DNA from: JAAUTT01 sp963846585
GTDB taxonomy: Bacteria; Bacteroidota; Bacteroidia; Bacteroidales; JAAUTT01
NCBI GenBank assembly: GCA_963846585.1
Contig: CAWJWO010000019.1
Span: 237,437 to 301,436, forward strand
Length of the DNA stretch: 64,000 nucleotides
Direction of reading: 5' to 3'
Shown here: positions 63,998 to 64,000 of the stretch, one piece after another
Numbering within the stretch: the first letter of the stretch is position 1
Layout: each line of letters starts with the position of its first letter
Position numbers and translations under genes: made by a program
The notes under the pieces: generated by a model
Databases searched by the model: none
What the model was told of the DNA's origin: nothing
The model's input: the letters and a program-made list of their open reading frames with translations, nothing else

Positions 63998-64000
63998 AAT

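Noticed and set aside
5314..64000. tRNA or rRNA genes
   Set aside because: No cloverleaf-like sequence with a GGTTCGAAT-type T-arm and no rRNA signature was noticed by eye; a covariance search was not possible.

Overview
The window is a chromosomal stretch of a member of the Bacteroidota. The evidence is low GC, T9SS-type (CHU_C/gliding-motility-like) sorting of one product, a large alpha-2-macroglobulin with an embedded carboxypeptidase-regulatory-like domain, a eukaryote-type citrate synthase, TAnnTTTG promoter boxes and the lysS-gpsA-pgi order. I would guess Bacteroidales or a relative, but nothing here fixes the order. No rRNA, tRNA, CRISPR array or replication origin was recognised.

Layout. 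0-5.3 kb: glycan genes on the minus strand (a GT4 glycosyltransferase cut by the window edge, a PIG-L deacetylase, a short-type alpha-glucan phosphorylase) and a stomatin-like SPFH protein. 5.4-9.4 kb: a hybrid histidine kinase with a single-domain response regulator, an AraC-type regulator and a PII protein. 9.4-24.5 kb: hisS, ettA, an outer-membrane barrel protein, a membrane sensor with a collapsed ATP-binding domain facing a beta-propeller/SpoIIE phosphatase sensor, citrate synthase, a double thioredoxin-fold protein and a Gfo/Idh/MocA oxidoreductase. 24.6-32.4 kb: small stress/envelope proteins (CsbD-like, a coiled-coil secreted protein, YtxH, a holin-like membrane protein, and a 50-aa lmo0937-type protein) around an RNB ribonuclease and a GT4-toroid/GH130 pair. 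32.5-33.2 kb: a HigBA toxin-antitoxin pair. 33.9-40.3 kb: the alpha-2-macroglobulin gene, broken by two single-base frameshifts. 40.4-52.4 kb: housekeeping genes (pgi, gpsA, lysS, lipB, an ACP phosphodiesterase-like gene, plsC) and hypotheticals. 52.6-64 kb: a very AT-rich surface-glycan region of GT2 and GT-C type membrane proteins. It is decaying: one gene is split by a 1,435-bp IS4-family element with a 9-bp target duplication, one GT2 gene is frameshifted, and an AlgX/AlgJ-like gene is reduced to a multi-frameshift remnant.

The most interesting signal is a 65-bp promoter module present four times. It consists of a 35-bp element made of two direct repeats 21 bp apart, then exactly 22 bp, then a TAnnTTTG-like -7 box. 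It lies in front of the AraC regulator, the PII gene, the secreted coiled-coil protein and the lmo0937/YtxH/holin cluster. This looks like a small stress regulon, plausibly run by the AraC protein itself, that links PII to envelope stress.

The second signal is that most intergenic gaps from 1 to 52.6 kb contain degenerate tandem repeats with 7-8 bp units (occasionally 9 bp). These fall into about a dozen sequence families that recur in both orientations at distant loci and sometimes supply the stop codon of the gene beside them. They are absent from the 52.7-64 kb glycan region, which suggests that block has a different history. Two large hairpins with co-varying arms sit directly behind two stop codons.
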